DNA from: Ignavibacteria bacterium
GTDB taxonomy: Bacteria; Bacteroidota; Ignavibacteria; Tepidaquicellales; Tepidaquicellaceae
Assembly: GCA_015657505.1 (NCBI GenBank)
Contig: JADLKE010000002.1
Span: forward strand, 1,934,013 to 1,998,012
Length of the DNA stretch: 64,000 bases
Reading direction: 5' to 3'
The position numbers were made by a program, and so were the translations under genes. Below the pieces are notes generated by a model. The model was given only the letters and a program-made list of their open reading frames with translations. It did no database searches and was not told the origin of the DNA. Shown in pieces: positions 51,547 through 59,579 of the stretch. Every line of letters starts with the position of its first letter. Within the stretch, counting starts at the first letter, position 1.

Positions 51547-52972
51547 TATCACGACGTCGCGTATAAACGAAGAGACGCAGTTGTCTTTCGACGGCAAGAC
51601 TCCTCCGAACGCTCTTGATGTTGAAAAACAGGTTCTCGGCGCGATACTGCTCGATAATCAGGTTTTCACGGATGTGGTTCAGATGGTTACGCCCGAGCAT
51701 TTTTACAGGAAAGCAAACGGGCATATATTTTACGCGATGATATCGCTCGACAACAGGAACGAGCCTATTGACCCGCATACCGTCATCGAAGAACTCCGCC
51801 GGATGGGCAAGATAGATGAAATCGGCGGTGTCGAATACATACTCGAAATTACGGAAAGCATTTCTTCGTCAGCCAACGCGAAATTCCACGCGAGGATTAT
51901 ATATGAAAAATTCATACTTCGCGATTTGATTCACATCGCCTCGCAGGTTCTCGAAAAAAGTTTTGACTCTTCGGCGGAGCCGTTCAAGATTCTCGCCGAC
52001 GCATCGAAAGACATTCTCGACACTTCGGAATCAATTTCCAAAAAGCGCGTCGTGTCGGTTGAGGAAGCGATTGAAGACGTTTTCGAAATGCTCGGCAGCA
52101 GAAGGGGAGCGGACAAGAAGAACCTTCCCGGCGTGCCGACGGGATACACTTTTCTCGACGACCTCACGCTCGGATTTCAGAAATCGGAACTTATAGTCGT
52201 GGCGGGAAGACCGTCGCACGGCAAGACCGCGCTTACGCTCAACATCGCCAGAAACGCCGCGATGCAGAATTATAAAATCGCCTTCTTCTCTCTCGAAATG
52301 ACGAAGAACGAAATCATTACAAGGTTGATTTCAAGCGAATCAAGAGTTGACGGTCAGAGATTAAAAAGCGGCAAGACTTCTAACGAAGAATGGGCTAGGG
52401 TCGGACAGGCTCTCGAGCGCCTTAAAATTAAACTGTTCATCGACGACACGAGCGAACTTAACGTGCTCGAACTCCGCGCGAAGGCAAGACGCCTCAAGCA
52501 CGAAAACGACATCGATATGGTCATGGTCGATTACCTTCAACTGCTGAAGGGCGAAGGCTCTTACGAAAGGCGCGACCTCGAAGTCGCTCACGTTTCAAGA
52601 AGCCTGAAAGCCCTCGCGAAGGAACTCGACATTCCCGTCGTCGCGGCGGCGCAGTTGAACCGCGGTATCGAACAGCGCGGCAAGGAAAAGAAACCGCAAC
52701 TCTCCGACCTGCGTGAATCGGGCGCGATTGAGCAGGACGCCGACGTCGTGTTGTTCATTCACAGGCAGTTCCTGATTGACAGACCCGACAAGGGCGACCC
52801 GAAATACGACGAACTTTTCAGAAAAGCGGAATTGTCAATAGGCAAGCAGCGTAACGGTCCTCCGGGAAATCTCGAACTTGTTTTCCTTCAGGAATACACG
52901 AGATTTGAGAACCAGTCAAAGTCGCCGCCTGTTATCGATATTCCTCCGGAATATACAGAACAGCCGTTCTAA
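51524..52972 (+). CDS. dnaB: Replicative DNA helicase DnaB
   Basis: The ~482-aa hexameric replication-fork helicase has an N-terminal domain beginning PPNALDVEKQVLGAILLDN. The RecA-like C-terminal domain has Walker A AGRPSHGKTA, ETTKNE-region FFSLEMTKNEI, Walker B VDYLQLLKG, DLRESGAIEQDADVVLFIHR and the arginine-finger region KQRNGPPG. I chose the ATG at 51524 (MIKRKKTD); an upstream ATG at 51500 would lengthen the overlap with the UDG gene. There is no intein insertion. Confidence 0.97.
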   Translation: MIKRKKTDITTSRINEETQLSFDGKTPPNALDVEKQVLGAILLDNQVFTDVVQMVTPEHFYRKANGHIFYAMISLDNRNEPIDPHTVIEELRRMGKIDEIGGVEYILEITESISSSANAKFHARIIYEKFILRDLIHIASQVLEKSFDSSAEPFKILADASKDILDTSESISKKRVVSVEEAIEDVFEMLGSRRGADKKNLPGVPTGYTFLDDLTLGFQKSELIVVAGRPSHGKTALTLNIARNAAMQNYKIAFFSLEMTKNEIITRLISSESRVDGQRLKSGKTSNEEWARVGQALERLKIKLFIDDTSELNVLELRAKARRLKHENDIDMVMVDYLQLLKGEGSYERRDLEVAHVSRSLKALAKELDIPVVAAAQLNRGIEQRGKEKKPQLSDLRESGAIEQDADVVLFIHRQFLIDRPDKGDPKYDELFRKAELSIGKQRNGPPGNLELVFLQEYTRFENQSKSPPVIDIPPEYTEQPF

Positions 52973-52984
52973 TCATTTTGAAAA

Positions 52985-54049
52985 ATGGATTTATTTGATT
53001 TAGGTTACAGCGATAAACTCGAAAAATTCAGGATTGAAAATAATCTTGAAAGTTTTTCGTCAGCCAGAGTTATTTCAGAGCATAAAGAGCGCTATGTTGT
53101 AAAAACCGCCGAAGGAGAATTCGACGCCGAGATAACGGGAAACCTCAGGTATTCGGCGGAGTCGAGAGAGGATTTTCCCGCCGTCGGCGACTGGGTTTCA
53201 ATCGTTCCTTGCGATTCGGAATTCGCAATCATTCATAACATACTGCCGAGATACTCTTTGATAAAAAGAAAAGCGGCGGGAAAAAAAGGCGAGTCACAGT
53301 TGATAGCGGCGAACGTCGATTACGCGTTTCTCGTTCAGGCGGTTGACAGGGACTTCAGCGTCAATCGTCTTGAACGCTATCTTACAATCTGCTACGATTC
53401 GAAAGTGAGTCCTTTAATACTCTTCAGCAAAATAGATTTAACCGATGAATCTCACATCGCTGAAATTCTCGACAGCGTTAAAACAAGGGTTCCCGGTGTT
53501 CCCGTAATATTGTTCAGCAATGAAACGGGCAAAGGACTTGACGAAATTAATTCTTTAATCGAAAAAGGGAAAACCTACTGCCTTCTCGGCTCGTCGGGAG
53601 TCGGGAAATCGACTCTCCTGAACAATCTTTGCGGAAAAGAACTTATGAAAACTGCCGCCATCAGCGAAAGCATCGACAGAGGCAGGCACGTTACGAGCCA
53701 CAGGGAATTGATTATACTTGAGAACGGCGGCTTGCTTATCGATAATCCGGGAATGAGAGAACTCGGAATCGCGGACGCGGGCGAAGGACTCGAAATAACA
53801 TTCGAAAAAATATTTCAGACCGCGGACAAATGCAGGTACAAGGACTGCACGCACATAATGGAAGAAGGATGCGCAGTAATCGAAGCCGTCGAAAAAGGGG
53901 AGATAGAAAAATCATCCTATGAAAACTATCTAAAGATGCACAAGGAAAAACAGCACTACGAATCCTCCGCCGCAGAAAAGAAACGCAAGGATAAAATCCT
54001 CGGCAAAGTCCTCAAGAACTATAAGAAGAACCATAGGAATAAGTATTAG
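52985..54049 (+). CDS. rsgA: Ribosome small-subunit-dependent GTPase A
   Basis: The 354-aa circularly permuted GTPase acts in late 30S assembly. It has an N-terminal OB fold (~35-100) and permuted G motifs: G4-like FSKIDLTD, G1 GSSGVGKSTLL, and G3 DNPGMREL. The C-terminal zinc-binding knuckle reads CRYKDCTHIMEEGCAV. Length is slightly above average. It lies 12 nt after dnaB. Confidence 0.96.
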   Translation: MDLFDLGYSDKLEKFRIENNLESFSSARVISEHKERYVVKTAEGEFDAEITGNLRYSAESREDFPAVGDWVSIVPCDSEFAIIHNILPRYSLIKRKAAGKKGESQLIAANVDYAFLVQAVDRDFSVNRLERYLTICYDSKVSPLILFSKIDLTDESHIAEILDSVKTRVPGVPVILFSNETGKGLDEINSLIEKGKTYCLLGSSGVGKSTLLNNLCGKELMKTAAISESIDRGRHVTSHRELIILENGGLLIDNPGMRELGIADAGEGLEITFEKIFQTADKCRYKDCTHIMEEGCAVIEAVEKGEIEKSSYENYLKMHKEKQHYESSAAEKKRKDKILGKVLKNYKKNHRNKY

Positions 54050-54078
54050 GGGGGGCAACGCGAGTAAAACCTGTGCTT

Positions 54079-54400
54079 GTCATCCTGGCAAGTTCTTAGC
54101 AGGAATCCATATGAAACTAATCATCCCGTTGTTTGTCATCCCCGCGAAAGCGGGAAACCATAAGAAACTAATCATTCCCTTGTTTGTCAATTCTGCAAAT
54201 GCAGGAACCCATAAGCGAAACACTGACATACGTCTAAACGGTATATTTCTACGATTGTCATCCCGGAATGTGCGTTCTTTGCATCCCAATTTATCGGGAA
54301 TCTTAGCTGGGATCCAAAAGCGAAACACATAAAACATGTTGATATTGATGGAAACAAGTCCTCTCTTATTTGTCATACTGGCAAAATCAGGAATTAATAA
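54079..54400. repeat. Degenerate GTCATCC...-hairpin repeats
   Basis: Five related units start with GTCATCC/GTCAATT/GTCATAC at 54079, 54135, 54186, 54257 and 54372. They carry a small hairpin (for example CCGC-GAAA-GCGG) and, in the first three, a trailing CCATAAGAAACTAATCA-type tail. Bases 54272-54299 are a reverse-complement copy of the 29-nt palindromic unit at 43959, with 3 mismatches in 28. The frame over this stretch (54111-54332) is not a gene. Confidence 0.8.
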
Positions 54401-54436
54401 TTTAAATGCATACAAATGATAAAGTGGAAGAAAAAA

Positions 54437-54937
54437 TTATGTTTTTGATTTTATCTGCCTGCATAATGTTTTAATTTCACTTTTTGCATATTTTATATCT
54501 TCCTTATCAATACATGGATACATATGGCTATACATATTTCTAACTCTTTTAATTATCTCCAAATGGCCCGAGAAAAAATCAATAGTCGGGAATAATTCTG
54601 GTATTAATTCTGATTTATATATTTTTACAATATCTTCTAATTGACCAAGGGTTACGGAGTGCAATGGAAATAAAACAGTTCTTTTTGAATCTCCAATCCA
54701 TTTCATTTTATCCTTCTTTAATTTTTGGCCTTCAACATAATCATAAATTCCTTTTATTTTATGCTTTAATGATGTTTCCCACCAATCTTCACCATATAGT
54801 TCTGATAAAATCTTATTTACTGCAATTCTTAAACCATTCTCAAACTCAAATAAGACAGGGAAAATTGGGCTTCCAACTTTTATTGCTTTATAATAAGCTG
54901 GTGGTAAGTTTAGAAATCTTGTTAGAGAATTGAACAT
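54437..54937 (-). CDS. Swt1-type HEPN protein
   Basis: The 166-aa all-helical protein has an N-terminal FEFENGLRIAVNKILSELYG with WWETSLKH. Its C-terminal part has LEIIKRVRNMYSHMYPCIDK, whose RNMYSH fits the R-x4-H HEPN motif and recalls Swt1-type HEPN domains. HEPN domains are commonly metal-independent RNases in conflict systems, but activity here is inferred. It is the last gene of an eight-gene overlapping AT-rich operon, 6 nt after the preceding HTH gene. Confidence 0.7.
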   Translation of the reverse strand: MFNSLTRFLNLPPAYYKAIKVGSPIFPVLFEFENGLRIAVNKILSELYGEDWWETSLKHKIKGIYDYVEGQKLKKDKMKWIGDSKRTVLFPLHSVTLGQLEDIVKIYKSELIPELFPTIDFFSGHLEIIKRVRNMYSHMYPCIDKEDIKYAKSEIKTLCRQIKSKT

Positions 54938-54943
54938 ATGTTT

Positions 54944-55150
54944 CTATTTCTTGTTTCTTTTTGCTCTTTGCCGAGCATCCCTAACAGCCTGAGTTTTACA
55001 CCCTAAAATAATGGCAATTTTACTATCTTCTAAATTAAATTTGTCTAATATTTCAACTTTTCGAACCAAACTTGCTTCTATTTCTGTTGAAATACAAAGA
55101 TATCCTAACATCATTAGGATCTTATCGTTTTGGTCATCACTTTTTGCCAT
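54944..55150 (-). CDS. Tiny HTH protein (6 of 6)
   Basis: The 68-aa protein has a hydrophobic N-terminal helix (ILMMLGYLCISTEIE) and a sigma-region-4-like helix-turn-helix, VEILDKFNLEDSKIAIILGC, then KTQAVRDARQRAKR. Its start lies inside the end of the previous gene (14-nt overlap). It has the same layout as the five other small proteins of this operon and is closest to the 77-aa neighbour (shared LGYLCIS / FGYIAVK segment). Confidence 0.7.
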   Translation of the reverse strand: MAKSDDQNDKILMMLGYLCISTEIEASLVRKVEILDKFNLEDSKIAIILGCKTQAVRDARQRAKRNKK

Positions 55151-55370
55151 TTATCTTTGCCCCTCTCTTTATCTTTCTTTTCTTCGAATGACTTTTAGAA
55201 ACAGCAACACGACCGCGAGATGTTCCACAAATTGTCGCTATTTGTTCATTTCCGTAGCCTAATCTGCTTAGAACTTCAATCCTATCTGCAGTACTTTGTA
55301 GTTCTTTCACTGCAATATAGCCAAAAACCAAGGCTAGACTAGGTAAGGCTGAATCATCAATTTTTTTCAT
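55137..55370 (-). CDS. Tiny HTH protein (5 of 6)
   Basis: The 77-aa protein has an N-terminal helix ALVFGYIAVKELQSTADRI and an HTH, VLSRLGYGNEQIATICGTS, then RGRVAVSKSHSKKRK with a basic tail. The ATG overlaps the stop of the HEPN-type gene by 4 nt (ATGA), which indicates coupling. The family is not named, but the fold is the sigma-factor-like HTH. Confidence 0.7.
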   Translation of the reverse strand: MKKIDDSALPSLALVFGYIAVKELQSTADRIEVLSRLGYGNEQIATICGTSRGRVAVSKSHSKKRKIKRGAKINGKK

Positions 55371-56095
55371 TTAATTTCCCCTTCAATAAAATGATTATTC
55401 AAATTATTAATTAATTCTACTATTGTTTGTATTTTAATATCGTCGATTTCAACTTTTCGTTCTACTAAGTAAAACCAAGAATGGGTTCTGTCGTTAGCAT
55501 CATTTTTCAATTTAAGAGCATTTTTATATAAACTTTCAACAGTTTTCCCTTTACCGACTCCAAAGTCATTCTTTTTCTTCAGAAGGTTATTTAAAACTTC
55601 TCCAAAATCTTTGAATCGATTTTGATTAGTGTCAAAATAAAGATTTTTATTTTCAAGGCTGTTAGGAGGAAATTTATTCTTTAATAAATCTATTATAAGA
55701 TTTTCAATAATTTTTCTACTTAATATATAAACACAAGTATAACAACCTTTTGAATATGCTCTATTAGCTTCACTAATATGACCTTTTATAAAATAGTCAT
55801 TGGATTCATATTTGATAAACTCTATTATCTTTTCTTTCTTTTTAATACTCTTACTATTAACTTTAATCTTTGATTTATCAACTTCTAAATGAGGAAGAGA
55901 TTCTTTATCCTCTTTAGATAATTTTCCTAAAACCGAAACACCAAATTGTTGAGCATATATATGTGCTACAGCATTCGATGTACATTTAGGGTGTTTTCTT
56001 TTTAGTAAAGAAATATTTTTTTCTATAGTCGATTTTTTTAAATCTAATTTCCCAGATAGATATTTTACAATATTAGGGTCTAATTTATACCTCAT
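55367..56095 (-). CDS. HEPN/DUF4145-like protein with N-terminal HTH-like region
   Basis: In the 242-aa protein, residues 1-70 are a helical, HTH-like module (LDLKKSTIEKNISLLKRKHP, NAVAHIYAQQFGVSVLGKLS). Residues ~100-235 resemble DUF4145/HEPN proteins: EANRAYSKGCYTCVYILSRK, IIENLIIDLLK, then LKLKNDANDRTHSWFYLVE near the end, which carries an N-D-x-x-x-R-x-H type motif. It starts within the end of the preceding HTH gene (11-nt overlap). It is the central and largest gene of the operon; RNA binding or cleavage is inferred. Confidence 0.62.
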   Translation of the reverse strand: MRYKLDPNIVKYLSGKLDLKKSTIEKNISLLKRKHPKCTSNAVAHIYAQQFGVSVLGKLSKEDKESLPHLEVDKSKIKVNSKSIKKKEKIIEFIKYESNDYFIKGHISEANRAYSKGCYTCVYILSRKIIENLIIDLLKNKFPPNSLENKNLYFDTNQNRFKDFGEVLNNLLKKKNDFGVGKGKTVESLYKNALKLKNDANDRTHSWFYLVERKVEIDDIKIQTIVELINNLNNHFIEGEIK

Positions 56096-56297
56096 TATTG
56101 TTAATCTTCATTTTTTTAATCCCTTTGACCATTTCATTTACTTTGGTTTTTCCAAAATGTAAATTTTTTGTGATCTCAGATTGAGTAGCACCGTTAATGT
56201 AAAGCTGAACAGTCAACGAGTGTTCAAGTAATTTTGAAATTTTATCTAATTTATCGCAAATAATATCAAAATCACTTTTTTGCTGTGGTTTTGTCAT
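56085..56297 (-). CDS. Tiny HTH protein (4 of 6)
   Basis: The ~70-aa protein starts at the ATG at 56297 (MTKPQQKSDF), which has AGAAGAA a few bases upstream. The frame is open to 56333, but that would deepen the overlap with the preceding gene. The layout is a helix DKLDKISKLLEHSLTVQLYI, then an HTH GATQSEITKNLHFGKTKVNE and a basic end KKMKINNN. Confidence 0.65.
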   Translation of the reverse strand: MTKPQQKSDFDIICDKLDKISKLLEHSLTVQLYINGATQSEITKNLHFGKTKVNEMVKGIKKMKINNNEV

Positions 56298-56499
56298 TTT
56301 TCTTCTGTTTAATTTTGTAATTATAAATTGCATTCTCTACTGATTTTCTTGCTATACCAAGAAGATCGCCAATTTCTGATTGTGTATATCCTGCGGCAGT
56401 TAACTGTAATATGCTAATAATTTTATCTTGCCCTTTTACAAGAACGAATGCAAGTAGTTTATTCATTCTTTTTATTTCATTTACTAATTCATCTTCCAT
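56272..56499 (-). CDS. Tiny HTH protein (3 of 6)
   Basis: The 75-aa protein has an N-terminal amphipathic helix (EDELVNEIKRMNKLLAFVLV) and a clear HTH, LTAAGYTQSEIGDLLGIARK, then SVENAIYNYKIKQKK. AAGGAG stands 8 nt before the ATG. It overlaps the next gene by 26 nt. Confidence 0.72.
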   Translation of the reverse strand: MEDELVNEIKRMNKLLAFVLVKGQDKIISILQLTAAGYTQSEIGDLLGIARKSVENAIYNYKIKQKKNDKTTAKK

Positions 56500-56501
56500 A
56501 A

Positions 56502-56681
56502 TTATTTCTCCTTATTTTTCATTAATTTTACTATAGAGTTGACTGTATTTGTAGAAACACCAACGATTTTCTTTATATCATTTTGTGGTACTTTGGCTTT
56601 TGCTAATTCAATAATCAGCAACTTCTGTATTAAAGTGATTAAAGTTTCGGAAGAATTTGAAACAGTAATAATTTTTGGCAT
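56502..56681 (-). CDS. Tiny HTH protein (2 of 6), 59 aa
   Basis: This short gene starts MPKIITVSNSSETLITLIQK and has an HTH, AKVPQNDIKKIVGVSTNTVN, then SIVKLMKNKEK. It fits exactly between its neighbours, 3 nt after one stop and 2 nt before the next start. It has the same hydrophobic-helix plus HTH layout, which is why I accept it despite its size. Confidence 0.62.
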   Translation of the reverse strand: MPKIITVSNSSETLITLIQKLLIIELAKAKVPQNDIKKIVGVSTNTVNSIVKLMKNKEK

Positions 56682-56684
56682 ATA

Positions 56685-56909
56685 TTATTTCCCCCTTTTC
56701 CGTTTTGCTTTATATAATTGCTTTGATATTTGATTAGCATTTTTACTCAATAATAATCCAATATCTTTATTGGTCATACCTAAATCTGATAATTTTTTTA
56801 TAATATCTTTTTCTGCTTTAGGTTTCTCTTCACTTGAATTATGAATTTCAAGTAATAACCCTATCAATACGTTAAGTTTTTTATTTATTTGGATTAATAG
56901 TTCTTCCAT
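56685..56909 (-). CDS. Tiny HTH protein (1 of 6), first gene of the operon
   Basis: The 74-aa protein begins with a leucine-rich amphipathic helix (MEELLIQINKKLNVLIGLLL). After an acidic linker, the HTH reads IIKKLSDLGMTNKDIGLLLS, then KNANQISKQLYKAKRKRGK. It heads the operon; the ~90 bp upstream are extremely AT-rich with no clear SD. Confidence 0.7.
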   Translation of the reverse strand: MEELLIQINKKLNVLIGLLLEIHNSSEEKPKAEKDIIKKLSDLGMTNKDIGLLLSKNANQISKQLYKAKRKRGK

Positions 56910-57000
56910 AATAGTATTCGGTTTTTTAAATTATATTTTTATTTTTATAATTATTGAATATATAAATTAATAATATAAATTGATATTCCTCATAATTTAC

Positions 57001-57028
57001 AAACATCCTCCCTTGGGGGAGGATGTTT
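57001..57028. terminator. Perfect 12-bp hairpin, possible terminator
   Basis: The stem AAACATCCTCCC and GGGAGGATGTTT has loop TTGG. The flanks are A/T-rich and the symmetry allows either direction. It lies ~90 bp upstream of the HTH/HEPN operon; no gene on the plus strand ends just before it, so it may instead be a regulatory or repeat element. The 57029-57309 stretch after it shows no gene. Confidence 0.5.
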
Positions 57029-57309
57029 TAAAAGTTATGAAATATTTTCTTATTTCATATCTCGGTTGTCACACCCAAAACAAAGTGTTACGGAATTATT
57101 CTGACAATATTATTAATCAAAGAACGGGATTTAACGCACAAACTTTATTACGGTTAGTTAATTTATACAGGATTATTGTGTTTGTTTCGGGCCCGTCGCG
57201 GTGGAATTGATAGTTTTATACAAGCCCTCGTTTGGAAAGAATTTAAGTTAAAAAATTCGAATTGAAAGTGCAAAAATAGTTGAAAGTTTAAAATTCAAAT
57301 TGCAAAATT

Positions 57310-58078
57310 GCAGTGGAAAGTTGAAAATTGTACGCGTCAGAGCCTTTCTTATGTCACTGCTTTTATCCAGAAGGAGGAAGTCCTGCAGGCTTCGCCTGCG
57401 CGTCAGGTGAATGCCCGACGCCACAAAAAAATGTGCAGTGTAAAGTTGAAAATTGTATGCGTCAGAGTCTTTCTTAGGTCACTGCTTTTATCCAGAAGGA
57501 GGAAGTCCTGCAGGCTTCGCCTGCGCGTCAGGTGAATGCCCGACGCCACAAAAAAATGTATAGTGTAATGTTGAAAATGGTATGCGTCAGAGTCTTTCTT
57601 AGGTCACTGCTTTTATACAGAAGGAGGAAGTCCTGCAGGCTTCGCCTGCGCGTCAGGTGAATGCCCGACGCCACAAAAAAATGTAAAGTTTAAAATTGAA
57701 ATTTCAAAATTGCAGTGTAAAGTTGAAAATTGTACGCGTCAGAGCCTTTCCTAGGTCACTGCTTTTTTCTGGCAGGAGGAAACTTCCCGAGTTCTCGGGA
57801 CAGGCTCTGACAGTCACGAAAATACTATGCGCCTTCCTCCCATTTCGATTTTCCTATTGCAGGCTTCGCCTGCGCGTCAGGTGAATACCCGACGCCACAA
57901 AAAAATGTAAAGTTTAAAATTGAAATTTCAAAATTGCAGTGTAAAGTTGAAAATTGTATGCGTCAGAGTCTTTCTTATGTCACTGCTTTTATCCAGAAGG
58001 AGGAAGTCCTGCAGGCTTCGCCTGCGCGTCAGGTGAATATCCCGAGTTCTCGGGACAGGCTCCGACGCCACAAAAACT
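57310..58078. repeat. Five tandem copies of a ~125-bp repeat
   Basis: Units begin at GCAGTG or its variant at 57310, 57435, 57560, 57712 and 57936. Copies 1-3 are spaced exactly 125 bp. Each contains AAAGTTGAAAATTGTA, GCGTCAGAG, CACTGCTTTTATCCAGAAGG, the small palindrome GCAGGC-TTC-GCCTGC and GACGCCACAAAAA. Copy 4 carries an insert with the palindrome CCCGAG-TT-CTCGGG, and copy 5 has the same palindrome near its end. Frames over the units (57308, 57696, 57934) are artefacts. The units are contiguous, without variable spacers, so this is not CRISPR. Confidence 0.92.
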
Positions 58079-58214
58079 ATAGGAGCGGTTATGGATTCCG
58101 GATGCTTCGCATATCTGCTGCGCGAGTGCCGGAATGACAATCAAGAAATGAATGACAAACTACTTTCTTTGTGCCTTAGTGGTGAATCTGTAAACAAGTA
58201 TTGCTGACGATTAT

Positions 58215-58667
58215 TTAAATGGTGTATCTGTAGAAGAACCAGTTCTTCATATGTTTCGCGCCGAGCCTGTCGTAAAAATCAATTGCGTTTTTGTTCCAAT
58301 CGAGAACTATCCATTCGAGGCGTCCGCATTTTTTCTTCTTCGCTATTTCAATAAGTTCTTTCATTAACTTTTTCCCCGCGCCGCATCCTCTGTATTTTTC
58401 ATTTATGTAAATGTCTTCGAGATAGAGCGTGCGTTTAGCGAGGAACGTCGAGTACGTGAAAAAATAGAATACGTATCCCACGGCTTTGTCTCCGTCAAAC
58501 GCGAGAATTATCCTGAACGGCGGATTCTTCGAGAACGCGTCTCCTATTAATCTTTCTTGAGCCGCCTTTGAGGGAGGAGCGAGTTTCTCGAATTTCGCGA
58601 GTTCGATTATGAGCCTGAGTATTTCTTTCGAATCCTGTTTTCTTGCTTTTCTTACGCGTAAATTCAT
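58215..58667 (-). CDS. GNAT N-acetyltransferase (diamine/spermidine-acetyltransferase-like)
   Basis: The 150-aa single-domain GNAT protein has the acetyl-CoA loop NEKYRGCGAGKKLM and the LYLEDIYI strand. The C-terminal LDWNKNAIDFYDRLGAKH is characteristic of SSAT-like enzymes. The likely substrate is a polyamine or similar amine, unproven. It is divergent from the DUF1460 gene. Confidence 0.9.
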   Translation of the reverse strand: MNLRVRKARKQDSKEILRLIIELAKFEKLAPPSKAAQERLIGDAFSKNPPFRIILAFDGDKAVGYVFYFFTYSTFLAKRTLYLEDIYINEKYRGCGAGKKLMKELIEIAKKKKCGRLEWIVLDWNKNAIDFYDRLGAKHMKNWFFYRYTI

Positions 58668-58712
58668 TTAAGTTTATGTAGTTTGTTTTTAAATTAGGGT
58701 AAATTATAAATT

Positions 58713-59579
58713 ATGCGAAGAATAAACCATTACAAATCCGCTGCAATTATTTTTACGGTCATATTGATGCTGATTCCGTTCGGACTTAATTCGGGAACGG
58801 ATGACGATTACGAGATTAAAGCCGTGAAGAAAAAACTGAAATCGTTCGACAGGAAATTATCCGATTCAGATATAGTCGACATTATAATTACGGTGGGGAA
58901 GAGTTTCATCGGCACGGAATACGCCGCGGGAACGCTTGACAAAAATACGAAGTCGGAAAAACTCGTCATAAAAATTTCGGGACTCGACTGCGTTACGTTC
59001 GTCGAAAACACTCTCGCGATATCGAGGATAATAAGAAAAGGCAATTTCGATTTCGAAAGTTACAGCGATGAACTTACGAAAATCAGATACAGGGACGGAG
59101 AGATAAACGGTTATTCTTCGAGGCTGCATTATTTCACCGACTGGATTTATGACAATGAAAAGAAAGGGATTGTTACCGACATAACGAAATCAATCGGCGG
59201 CATTCCTTATTACAAAACGATTGACTTCATGTCGTCGCACGCCGATTCATACAAGCAGCTCGCGGATAATCCCGACATCGTAGATGAGATGAAAGACATC
59301 GAGAAGAAAATGAACAGGCGCGATTTGTATTACATTAAAAAGAGCGAGGTTGACGATTATTACGAGTCGCTTCAATCGGGAGACATAATCGCGACGACTA
59401 CGAACATCGAAGGGCTTGACGTGACGCATACGGGATTTATTTACAAGAAGAACGGAAAGACTCACTTCCTTCACGCTTCAATTACGAAGGGCGAAATTAT
59501 TATATCGAAAGAGGAATTGAAAGAATACCTGAAAGGAAATAAAAAGCAGACGGGAATTATCGTTGCAAGACCGCAGTGA
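58713..59579 (+). CDS. DUF1460 protein, NlpC/P60-like amidase (secreted)
   Basis: The 288-aa protein has an N-terminal signal segment (~9-27). The DUF1460 domain has the probable nucleophile in SGLDCVTFVENTL (Cys near residue 91) and the His in DVTHTGFIYKK (~242), with GDIIATTT before it. Members with known structures are N-acetylmuramoyl-L-alanine amidase-like papain-fold enzymes. It may trim peptidoglycan in the periplasm. The stop overlaps the plsY frame start by 4 nt. Confidence 0.88.
   Translation: MRRINHYKSAAIIFTVILMLIPFGLNSGTDDDYEIKAVKKKLKSFDRKLSDSDIVDIIITVGKSFIGTEYAAGTLDKNTKSEKLVIKISGLDCVTFVENTLAISRIIRKGNFDFESYSDELTKIRYRDGEINGYSSRLHYFTDWIYDNEKKGIVTDITKSIGGIPYYKTIDFMSSHADSYKQLADNPDIVDEMKDIEKKMNRRDLYYIKKSEVDDYYESLQSGDIIATTTNIEGLDVTHTGFIYKKNGKTHFLHASITKGEIIISKEELKEYLKGNKKQTGIIVARPQ

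Noticed and set aside
54111-54332. 73-codon frame over the GTCATCC repeats
   Set aside because: It consists of repeated FVIPAKAG-like phrases produced by the intergenic repeat.
56980-57210. 76-codon plus-strand frame upstream of the HTH/HEPN operon
   Set aside because: It crosses the perfect 12-bp hairpin at 57001, has no SD and no recognisable protein features.
57310-58078. Possible CRISPR array
   Set aside because: The units are ~125 bp and contiguous, without short direct repeats separated by unique spacers, and no cas genes are near.
57308-58137. Several 60-75-codon frames within the 125-bp repeats
   Set aside because: Each is just the repeat unit translated; similar frames recur only because the DNA recurs, with frame-breaking differences between copies.
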